Origin: Saprospiraceae bacterium
GTDB taxonomy: Bacteria > Bacteroidota > Bacteroidia > Chitinophagales > Saprospiraceae
Assembly: GCA_020436935.1 (NCBI GenBank)
Contig: JAGQWX010000001.1
Span: 124,001-188,000, forward strand
DNA: 64,000 nucleotides
Direction: 5' to 3'
The notes under the pieces were generated by a model. It made no database searches, was not told the origin of the DNA, and was given only the letters and a program-made list of their open reading frames with translations. Of the stretch, positions 42,371-51,900 are shown piece by piece (positions within the stretch are counted from its first letter, which is position 1; the number at the start of each line of letters is the position of its first letter). The position numbers were made by a program, and so were the translations under genes.

Positions 42371-45124
42371 TTATGTTAACCCGAAGGTGCGCTTGATGAT
42401 GTTGAGTTGTTGTTCGTCGTGGACTTTTTTGAAGCCTGTTGCAGGTGATGCACTCGCCTTTCTTGAAATCAACTCTATGTTGTCTTTCCTGAAATATTGC
42501 ATCAGATACAACCATGGACCATAATTGGCAGACTCTTCCTGAACCCAGAATACTTCAGCGTTTTTGTGTTCGCTGATGATCTTTCTGATTTGTTCCTCAT
42601 CCAAAGGATACAATTGCTCCAGTCTGTAGATGGCTGTATTAGTAATTTTATTTTCAGTTCTGAATTCTTCCAGGTCATAATAAATTTTACCTGAGCAGAA
42701 TACCAGCCTTGTTGCGTCTTTTGCTTTGACTTTGGTGTCGGCAATGATCGGTTGGAAAGTAGTTCCTTCTTCCATTTCTGAAATTTTGCTCACACAAAGC
42801 GGATGCCTCAACAAAGATTTTGGCGACATGACTACAAGTGGTTTTCTGAAAGGCATGGACAATTGTCTCCTCAACAAGTGGAAATAATTGGCAGGTGATG
42901 TGACATTCGCCACAATCATATTGAAGTTGGCACACAATTGCAAATATCTCTCCAATCTTGCACTAGAGTGTTCAGGTCCTTGTCCTTCCATTCCGTGAGG
43001 TAGCAACATGGTAAGACCGCTCATCCTCTGCCACTTGCTTTCTGCAGCCGAAATAAACTGGTCAATGATCGTCTGAGCTCCGTTGCTGAAGTCTCCGAAC
43101 TGTGCCTCCCAAATTACCAAAGCGTCTGGTGAAGACAAGGAATATCCATATTCAAATCCCAAAACAGCAAATTCCGAAAGCAGGGAGTTGTAGATCATGA
43201 AGCGTCCGTTCCCAACACCGTTGAGGCGATTGTACTGCTCGTAAGTTTTTTCGTCAGTATAGACTGCATGTCTGTGTGAAAAAGTACCCCTTTTCACATC
43301 CTGGCCACTCATCCTGATGTTGTGACCTTCTTTCAGAAGTGTTCCATAAGCAATGAGCTCTGCCCATCCCCAGTCTACCTGCCCTTGCTCTATGAGCTGA
43401 GATTTCCCCTTTTCTAATCTCTTTATTTTTGACATTGGAGTAAAGCTTTTGGGCAAAGTCTGCAAGTGTCTGATGACTTCATCCAAAGTTTTCTTTTCAA
43501 CACCGGTTTTGAATTTTTGCTGGAATATGGCATTGGGGTCGTAGTTTCTTTCCAACTTTCTCCACGCCTGTTCTGGTTCCTGGTACTTGTATGGCAGAGA
43601 TTGTTGTTTCACTTCGTCCAATCTTTCCTGCAGTACATTCCAGAATGATTTTTCGAGATCTTCAGCAAGTTTTGCATCAGCCTCACCTCTCTCTGTCAAC
43701 TTCTTTGCATAAACTTCTCTTGGATCCGGATGCTCAGCTATGATTTCATACATCTTTGGTTGTGTGAATTTGGGATCATCGCCCTCATTGTGACCATGTC
43801 TTCTGTAACAAACCATGTCGATGAATACATCATTGTTGAAAAGCTGACGGTACTCTGTTGCCAATTCTGAAGCAAAAACCACAGCCTCCGGATTATCGCC
43901 ATTGACGTGAAATACCGGAGCTTGTACCAAAGACGCTGCTGCTGTACAATATGTCGAAGACCTTGCGTCGTCATAATCGGTTGTAAATCCTATCTGGTTG
44001 TTGGTAACAAAGTGGATGGTACCACCCGTATAATAACCTGCCAGCTGGCTCATTTGTACCGTTTCATATACTACACCCTGACCTGCTATTGCAGCATCAC
44101 CGTGCAGAATGATGGGTAAAATTTTGTCATAATCACTTTCATACAAGATGTCTGCCTTGGCCCTTGAAAAACCTTCAACAACAGGATTTACCGCTTCAAG
44201 GTGAGATGGGTTAGGCACCATTTTGAGGTGGACGGTCTTTCCGGAAGGCGTAGTAACCATGGAAGAAAACCCAAGGTGGTATTTGACATCCCCGTCTCCA
44301 AAACTCTGATCTGTAAGTGTATTGCCTTCAAATTCGTTGAAGATCATATCATAGGTCTTGCCCAGGATATTGGCCAGCACATTGAGTCTGCCTCTGTGCG
44401 CCATACCAAAAATGACTTCTTCGACTTTATCTGAGGCTCCTGCATTGATGATGGCATCCAATGCAGCAATTGTTGTCTCACCTCCCTCCAGTGAAAATCT
44501 CTTCTGTCCTACAAACTTGGTATGGAGAAATTTCTCAAATACAACTGCTCCATTCAGTTTCTCAAGAATGCGTTTCTTTTTTTCTATACTTAAACCATAA
44601 TCCTCGGCCAGGTTTCTGCCTTCTATCTTATCTCTTAGCCACATCCTTTTCTCGCGGTTTTCGATGTGTGCATATTCAACGCCAAGATCTCCGGCATAGA
44701 TCAACTTTAGCCGGTCGATGATTTGCTGGAGGGTAGCATCCTGTAGACCGATCTCCTCTCCTGCTTTAAAAACTTTCAAAAGATCTGACTGGTCCAGGCC
44801 ATAATCATTGAGGTCAAGGTGGGGCATTCTGTTTTTTCGCTGTCGGATAGGGTTGGTTGTAGACAACAGGTGCCCTCTTGATCTGAAACCGTGAATGATA
44901 GACAATACACCAAATTCTTTTGTTGGAATACTGCCATCTTCATCACCGATCATAGGCTTGGCTTCACCGGGAGCAGCATGACCGTTGCCCTGAAGTGCAA
45001 AATCAAATCCTTCAAAAAACAACCTCCATTCCTGATCTACCTCGGATGGGTTTTTCACATAATTCTGGTAAATAGATTCTATGTAACTGGGGTGCGCATT
45101 GAATACATGCGAGAAATCTTTCAT
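42371..45124 (-). CDS. sucA: 2-oxoglutarate dehydrogenase E1 component
   Basis: Thiamine-diphosphate-dependent decarboxylase of the TCA cycle. The 917 residues follow the E1o pattern: N-terminal E2-binding segment (NAHPSYIESIYQNYVKNPSEVDQEWRLFFEGFD), HRGRLNVLANILGKTYDMIFNEFEG, HGDAAIAGQGVVYETVQMSQL (TPP site), CYRRHGHNEGDDPKFTQPKMY and, in the C-terminal transketolase-like part, WEAQFGDFSNGAQTIIDQFI. The ATG at 45124 is used; the TTG at 45127 is one codon earlier. The E2 partner sucB is not in the window and radA follows instead, an unusual neighbour. Confidence 0.97.
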   Translation of the reverse strand: MKDFSHVFNAHPSYIESIYQNYVKNPSEVDQEWRLFFEGFDFALQGNGHAAPGEAKPMIGDEDGSIPTKEFGVLSIIHGFRSRGHLLSTTNPIRQRKNRMPHLDLNDYGLDQSDLLKVFKAGEEIGLQDATLQQIIDRLKLIYAGDLGVEYAHIENREKRMWLRDKIEGRNLAEDYGLSIEKKKRILEKLNGAVVFEKFLHTKFVGQKRFSLEGGETTIAALDAIINAGASDKVEEVIFGMAHRGRLNVLANILGKTYDMIFNEFEGNTLTDQSFGDGDVKYHLGFSSMVTTPSGKTVHLKMVPNPSHLEAVNPVVEGFSRAKADILYESDYDKILPIILHGDAAIAGQGVVYETVQMSQLAGYYTGGTIHFVTNNQIGFTTDYDDARSSTYCTAAASLVQAPVFHVNGDNPEAVVFASELATEYRQLFNNDVFIDMVCYRRHGHNEGDDPKFTQPKMYEIIAEHPDPREVYAKKLTERGEADAKLAEDLEKSFWNVLQERLDEVKQQSLPYKYQEPEQAWRKLERNYDPNAIFQQKFKTGVEKKTLDEVIRHLQTLPKSFTPMSKIKRLEKGKSQLIEQGQVDWGWAELIAYGTLLKEGHNIRMSGQDVKRGTFSHRHAVYTDEKTYEQYNRLNGVGNGRFMIYNSLLSEFAVLGFEYGYSLSSPDALVIWEAQFGDFSNGAQTIIDQFISAAESKWQRMSGLTMLLPHGMEGQGPEHSSARLERYLQLCANFNMIVANVTSPANYFHLLRRQLSMPFRKPLVVMSPKSLLRHPLCVSKISEMEEGTTFQPIIADTKVKAKDATRLVFCSGKIYYDLEEFRTENKITNTAIYRLEQLYPLDEEQIRKIISEHKNAEVFWVQEESANYGPWLYLMQYFRKDNIELISRKASASPATGFKKVHDEQQLNIIKRTFGLT

Positions 45125-45404
45125 CAAAATGATTTTTTATCCTCCGGTTTTATTGGCCGGAATCTTTGTTTTGTAATTTTAAAATGCTCTGACTTTTGTT
45201 TCGAGACGTTTGGTAAAAACGAATCGGACTGCAAATATCGTACTCTAAACAATAAAACCATACCTTTTGATCTAAATAAACATAGTTTTATATATATTAA
45301 AAATAAAAAATATATATTCACTCTTTAAGCTGTAAATCAGCTGTTTGTAAAACAATTTTGATCTTTAAAACTATATTGCTTAAGGATTTAACACAATCTT
45401 AGAA
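45125..45404. other. Non-coding part of the sucA/T9SS-cargo divergent region
   Basis: No gene is supported here. Two short hairpins are visible: TCCGG...CCGGA next to the sucA start, and AGCTG-taaat-CAGCT at 45328-45342. A strongly AT-rich block occupies 45285-45320, consistent with promoter DNA. Confidence 0.5.
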
Positions 45405-45433
45405 TTGCGAAAATTTTTATTTACATATCTTTG
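45405..45433 (+). promoter_or_regulatory. Promoter of the T9SS cargo gene
   Basis: TTG (45405-45407), 18 nt, then TATCTTTG (45426-45433) matches the Bacteroidetes consensus TTG-N17-23-TANNTTTG. Transcription would start near 45440, about 22 nt before the ATG at 45462. Confidence 0.55.
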
Positions 45434-45461
45434 TTGAGATCGGAAAAAATAAAAGGCTTAT

Positions 45462-46163
45462 ATGGTGAAAACTTTTACACGACTTTTAATATTGTGCTTG
45501 TGTTCTTTTGCGTCTTTGGCGGAAAGCCAGGTAAGTATTGAGCCTTCCAGCCTTGATGCCGTGGTCAATGAAAATACCATGTATACCTATAACCTGGTTT
45601 TGACCAATAAAGGCAGTGCTGATGTTGATATTTACTGGGCCATTGAAAAAGGCAATGACTTCCCGAATCTATGGAAAACCACCATGTGTGACAGTAAGTT
45701 GTGCTACAATGAAAATATTGATGTCATTGACACCAGACGCCCCAATAAGTTGTTCAAGGATTCAACAATGATTTTTCAGATTTATTTTCATCCTTCCGGT
45801 CAAAAAGCAACTTCTACACTCCAGCTTAAACTTTATAGCGATAAGGAACTCAAAAACCTGGTGGCTGAAACCAAAGCCAATGCCAATGTTACTGCCGACG
45901 CAACAGTATCCTTTAATAGTGTTAAACTAGCTGAAGATTTATTGCTCTATCCAAATCCTGCAGATCAGTTTTTCTTCATTAAGAATGACAACAACATCAA
46001 CAGGGTAGTAATTTATAATGTACTTGGCAAAGAAATTAGAACAGAATATCATTCCAAAGGAGGATCACACGATATTTCTGATCTCAACAAAGGCTTATAC
46101 TTTTTGAAGTTATTGGATTCGAAGAACAAACTTATCAAAACGTTGAGGCTCAATAAGCGTTAA
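45462..46163 (+). CDS. Secreted protein with T9SS type A sorting domain
   Basis: Cargo of type IX secretion. An N-terminal signal peptide (MVKTFTRLLILCLCSFASLAESQ) precedes an Ig-like beta-sandwich (about 25-145) with a CDSKLC cysteine pair. The C-terminal ~75 residues form a sorting domain: LLYPNPADQFFFIKND, VVIYNVLGKEIRTEY, ISDLNKGLYFLKLLDSKNKLIKTLRL. The PNP motif and KGLY/F block are typical. The small size and single adhesive-type domain suggest a surface or matrix protein. It is divergent from sucA and has a good promoter upstream. Confidence 0.92.
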   Translation: MVKTFTRLLILCLCSFASLAESQVSIEPSSLDAVVNENTMYTYNLVLTNKGSADVDIYWAIEKGNDFPNLWKTTMCDSKLCYNENIDVIDTRRPNKLFKDSTMIFQIYFHPSGQKATSTLQLKLYSDKELKNLVAETKANANVTADATVSFNSVKLAEDLLLYPNPADQFFFIKNDNNINRVVIYNVLGKEIRTEYHSKGGSHDISDLNKGLYFLKLLDSKNKLIKTLRLNKR

Positions 46164-46207
46164 TACCCGGCAGAGGAATCTGCCTACATACATCTGAAAA
46201 CCCCTAT

Positions 46208-46582
46208 ATGAAAAATTTATCCACAAATGTCCAAAAGGGCAAATATTCCGAGCACGTAGCTTTTTGTTTTTTGGAAAAAGCAGGTTATGATATTCTGGAA
46301 ACGAACTGGAGATTCGGCAGGTTGGAAATAGACATCATTTGCCGCAAAGGGAGATTTTTGGTGTTTGTGGAAGTCAAATCAAGAATGGACAACAAATTGG
46401 GCAGTCCATCAGCTGCAGTTTCGTCTTCAAAAAAAAAGTTCCTCGTAAGAGCAGCTCACAAGTACATGGAAAAGAACAAATACGACGGAAATTTTCGATT
46501 TGATATAATTACTACTACAGGATACAACAATGCTACATTGGAAATTGAGCATTATCAGGATTGCTTTTTCCCGGGATTATAA
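46208..46582 (+). CDS. UPF0102 (YraN) family protein
   Basis: A 124-residue protein of the restriction-endonuclease-like fold. AFCFLEKAGYDILETNWRFGRLEIDIICRKGRFLVFVEVKSRMDNKLGSPSAAVSSSKKKFLVRAAHKYM contains the PD-(D/E)XK-like residues (Glu-Ile-Asp and Glu-Val-Lys). The function is unknown; a nuclease or Holliday-structure role is only suggested by the fold. It lies 44 nt after the T9SS cargo gene across a small GGCAGA-ggaa-TCTGCC hairpin and overlaps the end of the convergent response-regulator gene by 6 nt. Confidence 0.93.
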   Translation: MKNLSTNVQKGKYSEHVAFCFLEKAGYDILETNWRFGRLEIDIICRKGRFLVFVEVKSRMDNKLGSPSAAVSSSKKKFLVRAAHKYMEKNKYDGNFRFDIITTTGYNNATLEIEHYQDCFFPGL

Positions 46583-47281
46583 TTCTTCTTTTTCTATGAG
46601 TCTGAATCCATTCCCATGGATGTTCATGATTTCGAGATTGCTGTCTTTACTGAGGTATTTCCTAAGCTTGGTCACAAATACGTCCATACTTCTGGCTGTA
46701 AAATAATTGTCTTCACCCCAGATTTTAGTCAATGCTTCAGACCTTTCAAGAACGTCGTTCTTTTTCAGGCAAAAGAGCCTTAAAAGGTGTGCTTCTTTAG
46801 GTGATAATTTTTCTTCTCCTCCATCGGGTGTATATGTAAGGATTCTCAATGGATAATTGAAGTGGTAATCGCCAATTTTAAATTCTTTGGTGTGGTCTTC
46901 ACTTTCGCTTTCTTTACGGCTTCTCTTAAGTACCGCCATTACCCTGTATAATAACTCTTCGCTGTTGAAGGGTTTTGAAATATAGTCGTCGGCACCTACT
47001 TTAAAACCTTCCAAAACATCTTCTTTTAGGGATCTTGCTGTAAGAAAAATGATTGGAATGTCTTTATCCTTTTCTCTGATTTCCTTGCCAAGAGTGAAAC
47101 CATCCTTCTTCGGCATCATTACATCAAAAATACAAAGGTCGTATTCACCACTTTTAAATAGGCTGCTTCCTTGCTCACCATCGGTGGCCAAAGTCACATC
47201 ATAGTCATTCATTTCGAGGTATGACTTTAAAACATCCCCAAAGTTTCTGTCATCCTCGACGAGTAATATTCTGTTGTTCAT
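46577..47281 (-). CDS. rprY: OmpR-family response regulator (RprY-like)
   Basis: A 234-residue two-domain regulator. The receiver domain (NNRILLVEDDRNFGDVLKSYL ... CIFDVMMPKKDG ... FLTARS ... GADDYISKPF) carries the phospho-acceptor Asp in CIFDVMM (about 53) and the Lys of ISKPF. The C-terminal winged-helix OmpR domain ends with MDVFVTKLRKYLSKDSNLEIMNIHGNGFRL. It is downstream of the histidine kinase by 150 nt on the same strand. The sequence resembles Bacteroidota RprY regulators. The symbol is by resemblance, not proven. Confidence 0.88.
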   Translation of the reverse strand: MNNRILLVEDDRNFGDVLKSYLEMNDYDVTLATDGEQGSSLFKSGEYDLCIFDVMMPKKDGFTLGKEIREKDKDIPIIFLTARSLKEDVLEGFKVGADDYISKPFNSEELLYRVMAVLKRSRKESESEDHTKEFKIGDYHFNYPLRILTYTPDGGEEKLSPKEAHLLRLFCLKKNDVLERSEALTKIWGEDNYFTARSMDVFVTKLRKYLSKDSNLEIMNIHGNGFRLIEKEEL

Positions 47282-47431
47282 CTTGGTTTTGTTGCGAATT
47301 AATTTCTGGAGCTGGTTATTATAAAATACCCATAAAGATAAGAACAGTTTAAGTAATTCACGTATTTTATTCGACAGAACTTATAGATTCCATCTATGGC
47401 TTTTCGCTTAAATTGCTTTGTCGGAATTGAA

Positions 47432-48817
47432 TTATGACTTAAATGGAAGAAAAACCGTAAAAATACTTCCTTTACCCAGTTCACTTTTCACATAGACTCT
47501 CCCGCCATGTGCATCCACAATTGCCTTGACATAACTTAGTCCCAAACCAAATCCTTTTACATCATGAACATTACCAGTCGGCACCCTGTAAAATTTCTCA
47601 AAAATATGTTTCAAAGCTTCTTTTGACATACCTATACCATTGTCCCTGACAGAGATTTTTATCCCGTCTTTGTCATCAGATGTTTCAACTTCTATGTGAG
47701 GAATCTCTTTGGTATATTTTTCTGCGTTATCTATCAAATTGGCAATGATATTACTGATGTGGGTCTGGTCTGCCTCAATAACGGGGAATTTTGCGTTCAG
47801 CCTGATGTCCAATACGCCATCCCTGGACTGTACCTTCAAAGCAGAGTTCTCGGCAACTGTCTTTACAAGGTCATTGATATCTATCTTCACGGGCTTTAAT
47901 GTAATTTCCTGCTTGTCGATCTGAGCCATCTGTAGCACCTTTTCTACTTGATTGAGCATGCGCTTGTTTTCTGCTTTGATAATCCCCAAAAATCTCCTGA
48001 CCTTGTCTTCATTGGAAATAATAGAAGCATTACCTATCGAATCTGTAGCTAAGCTTATAGTTGCTATTGGCGTTTTGAATTCATGCGTCATGTTGTTGAT
48101 GAAATCGTTTTTGATTTCAGACAGCTTTTTCTGCTTGAATATGATGTAAACTGTATATGCAAAACAAAACAGAATCATCAAAGTAAACAATATAGAGGAG
48201 ATAAGAATAGGTAGTAAGTTTTGCCACAAGTACCTTGTCCTTTTTGGAAAATAAAGTTTAAGATACCCCGGCTCAACCACACTGAGGTCTTCAAATATAG
48301 GAAGAGAATAAGGAGTGGATTCCAGACCATCCTCTTCTTTGATCGTAGAAGTAGATCCGCTATTCCCGAATTCAACAACAAAGTGTCCGTCCCTGATGAG
48401 AAAACTATTGGTCTTATTGGAATAAATCCCATACTCATATTCCAGGTCTATGCCTTGATTGTCTCTCAACTCCTTCTTCATGAAATTGTCAAGCGCTTCA
48501 ACGTGGTCTGAGTTGATGTTTTCGAGCGAATTGGTGTCAGAAAGAACTTCGTCTTTTCTGATTTCATATTCCAGTTGTTTTCTTATGATTGGGTCTTTGG
48601 TGCTGAGCTTTTTTTCCAGACCTTTTATCTTGATGTCACTTTGTAGTTCTGACAAAAGTTTTTCTTTTGCCATATTGAGTGTGATGAAGATGCGGTCATC
48701 AAAAGTCTTTTCTTTCAATGCCAAAGATTTCCTGACCCAGAAAAGCTGAATGGCACTCGATCCTATGACAGCTGCAGACATAAGGATGATGATTGCTATA
48801 ATTGCTTTTCTTGACAT
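47432..48817 (-). CDS. Membrane sensor histidine kinase (RprX-like)
   Basis: A 461-residue kinase. TM1 lies at about residues 5-27, an extracytoplasmic sensor region at 28-203, and TM2 at 205-232 (LPILISSILFTLMILFCFAYTVYII). The HisKA phospho-acceptor His is in NNMTHEFKTPIATISLATDSI (H249 approx.), the N-box in NLIDNAEKY, the G1 box in DNGIGM and the G2 box in GFGLGLSYV. Its gene is followed by the response regulator. The signal is unknown; an envelope cue is likely given the large periplasmic domain. Confidence 0.9.
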   Translation of the reverse strand: MSRKAIIAIIILMSAAVIGSSAIQLFWVRKSLALKEKTFDDRIFITLNMAKEKLLSELQSDIKIKGLEKKLSTKDPIIRKQLEYEIRKDEVLSDTNSLENINSDHVEALDNFMKKELRDNQGIDLEYEYGIYSNKTNSFLIRDGHFVVEFGNSGSTSTIKEEDGLESTPYSLPIFEDLSVVEPGYLKLYFPKRTRYLWQNLLPILISSILFTLMILFCFAYTVYIIFKQKKLSEIKNDFINNMTHEFKTPIATISLATDSIGNASIISNEDKVRRFLGIIKAENKRMLNQVEKVLQMAQIDKQEITLKPVKIDINDLVKTVAENSALKVQSRDGVLDIRLNAKFPVIEADQTHISNIIANLIDNAEKYTKEIPHIEVETSDDKDGIKISVRDNGIGMSKEALKHIFEKFYRVPTGNVHDVKGFGLGLSYVKAIVDAHGGRVYVKSELGKGSIFTVFLPFKS

Positions 48818-48954
48818 ATGATTAAAACGTCATCTGTGGTTGCGGCAATATTACAACAGTTTCAAAAATTAATGGTCTTCCTTCCCTATGCTTTTGGTAG
48901 AATTAAAGCATATTATGCCCAATTCAGTCCTTGTCATTGGAATTATAGACTTTG

Positions 48955-51900
48955 TTAGTTGAAGGTAAACCTCAATGTTGTACCTGCCTGGAATCTGGTG
49001 ATGGGGAATTGGTTCAATACGTACGGAGTAGTCTTTTGGTAGTCTGCAAACAATCGTATGGACAGATTTTTGTACATCTGGTATTCAAGATTCGGTTTGA
49101 ATGCAATGGCTCTCTGCCCCCTGTTTGACTGAGGATCAGAGTTGTTTTCCAATCTGTAAATATCTGACCTGTCATCCCTCATTGAAAAATCAACATTGAA
49201 GGTGAGGGTTCTATTTTTCGCTACCGTAAATGGTGAAAACTTAGTACCTGTCTTATTGGCATCCTCTGCTTTCTGATCTTCTTCGCTCTTTTTTCTACTT
49301 GGTCGCTGTTTTTTCTGTTTGGTAAAGCCTTTGAAATTCTGCACCACATATCCAAGACCGAATACCATTTCACTGCCCTTGATTTCACTCAATTCATTCG
49401 CATTCAACCTTAAGTCCAACTGCCTGCTCTTTTTATATTCAAAGTTCAGGTTCATATTGTTTTTGGTTTTCATCTGCACACCGATCAATGGATTGAATTG
49501 TTCATTGATGGTCATGGCAGGAATCTCCAGGCGCGAATAGTAGTTGTTGTTGGAGATATTGGTCTGGAATGGATTGCTTTCTATAAAATCCGGGGCTGTG
49601 TTGAATTTTGATACGTTGATTTTAGAAGTATAACCATGTCTCAACGTAAAGCTCGTCAGGAAATTCTTGAAAAATGCCACTTTAGACAAACCATCATATC
49701 TCAAACTCCAGTTGGGTTTTGGCAGGAAACCAAGATTAGGCACATCATCCTGTATATTTAAAGGTACCTGGTCAATTCCAACACCTGTATAGGCGGCCAA
49801 AAATGCAGGAACATTTACAGCATATGATGTGGGACCATATCCTTCTGCGTAATTTGGATCGTCGGGGTGAGCACCTGCTCCTGGCTTGTTGGGCAATATA
49901 TCATTTGATACTTGCTCTTTATAACTCTTAAATCTTGCGTAAACTGCTCCACTGCTTTCAAATAAAGTGTTCATTGAGAAATAGGAATATTCAAATGAAC
50001 CAATGTCATAGCGTGCCAGTTGCATAAAGTCTGTGCCTTTCGCCTTAAATACCTCTGTATGATCCTTGCGATAATTCTTTAAAAAGTCAACATCAACCAC
50101 AAAGGATTTAAATGGCTCAAGCGTGACTCTAGCTGTTATATTTTGCCGCTGAGACTGTGCAATTTGCTCATTAAAATTCGGGCTGGAGTTAAACCAGTCC
50201 TGGTTTCTCATGAGGTAATTGTTGTTGTCTCCTTTTGTCAAATCAGGTTGTATACCGGCTGCAAATTGCCAGCCCGGTGAAGCAAGACCTTCGCTCAGAC
50301 CCAAAATTGAAGCCTGGGGCTTGAAGCCGGGAATCAAGGTACCGAAATCCTCCTTGTAAGAAAATCTTGCCGTCCTGAATGTCATCAAAGGTCTGACAAG
50401 GATTTTCTCAATTGTGGACGGCGTTCTTGGACCGTCTTTGCTTCTGTCCGCTTTCTGATCAGTCTGCCCCGCTGCATCTTGTCCTGCTGCTCCGTCTCTT
50501 GTTCTGGATCTTGCGGGTTGTCTTGATGGTGAATTACTTCCTTCGATGGATTTCAAATATTTGGATTTAGCATACAGCCTGTCAAAATTGAAGGTTGCAT
50601 TGGCAGAACGGCTCTGATTGTTCTGGATGATATTGCCAGGAGTATTACCCAGCTCATCAATGAAAATGAGCGCACCTGCGGTCCAGCTATAGTCTGATTT
50701 GTAGTCTGCTGATGCATTGATCCATTCCATAAATGGAATCAAGGAAAATGGAAGTGTATAAGTCAGATTGAGATTATGTCTATAGTTTTTCGTCCTGCCA
50801 AGATCCTTGATATTATTGACTCTATAGTCTTTTACTACATCAGCATTATCACGAACTCTCGTTGTATAATCTTCTCCATATTCATTGACCCAGTTTCTGT
50901 CAGCCGCAGTATTCGCAATGCCTGTCTGTCTCAGCTCATCAACCAATGCAAATACGTTGGCATTGAAAGACATCCTGAGTGCCTTTGTCAGGTTCCAGTC
51001 AAGGGTATAATTTCTGTCCCATCTGAATCGCTGGTCATCAAAAACAAATACGGGAGTATCAGGGAATCTATATGTTCTGCTGTTGGTAAAGCGATTCATA
51101 TTGGTATTTACGCCAAACTTATTGGGCAGTAGATTTACGTTGAATTCAGAAAACAATTTAAGATAAGGAGACTTGATAAACTTTAAAGGTTGTATTGGTA
51201 GTCCCTTACTACCATAGTTGTACTCCAGGGTCATGGTTTTTTCCTGGGCTTTATCTTCCTGAATGATAGGGTCCGTTTTCGTTATTTCATTGAAAGAGTA
51301 ACTGGCATTTAAGTTTTGCGGGCTCCACGGCTTGTTTTTATTCTCCCCATCAATTCTTACATTGGTAAAGTTGACCGACTTAATGGTAGAGGTCTCTCTT
51401 GCTCTTTCAAATACATCTTGCTTTTCGCTGTCCGGACTCAAAGCTGCCACTTCGTCTACTGTCAAATCCAATTGGTAAGGATCATATAGAGGTGTTGTGA
51501 TAGACTTCGAGTATTGGGCGAACATTGGCAAATTCAGAGGAATTTGTTTTGGAAACAACTTGCCAAGGTTAAGATTGGCAGCCATATTGTATTGTACTAC
51601 TTCTTCCTGAGCTCTGTTCTGAAGTTTTTGATCTATTCCTCCGTAACCAATCGTACTGATGTTTCCGGCAAAATTGAGTTCACCAAAGTCAGCCATTTTG
51701 GCTTGAAGTCGTGCCTGGGCAGCTATACCTCCATCTTCTGATAAACCTACAGCCCTTAATTCGTTGATCCATACTTCTCCGCAATGGGCTTCTACACTGT
51801 CCAAACTGCGGACTCCTATTTCTATGACTTTTACAAATCCCAATGAAGGAACCCCTTTGATCCTGATTTTTGCTTCTGGTTTATCCGGGTCATTGACCTC

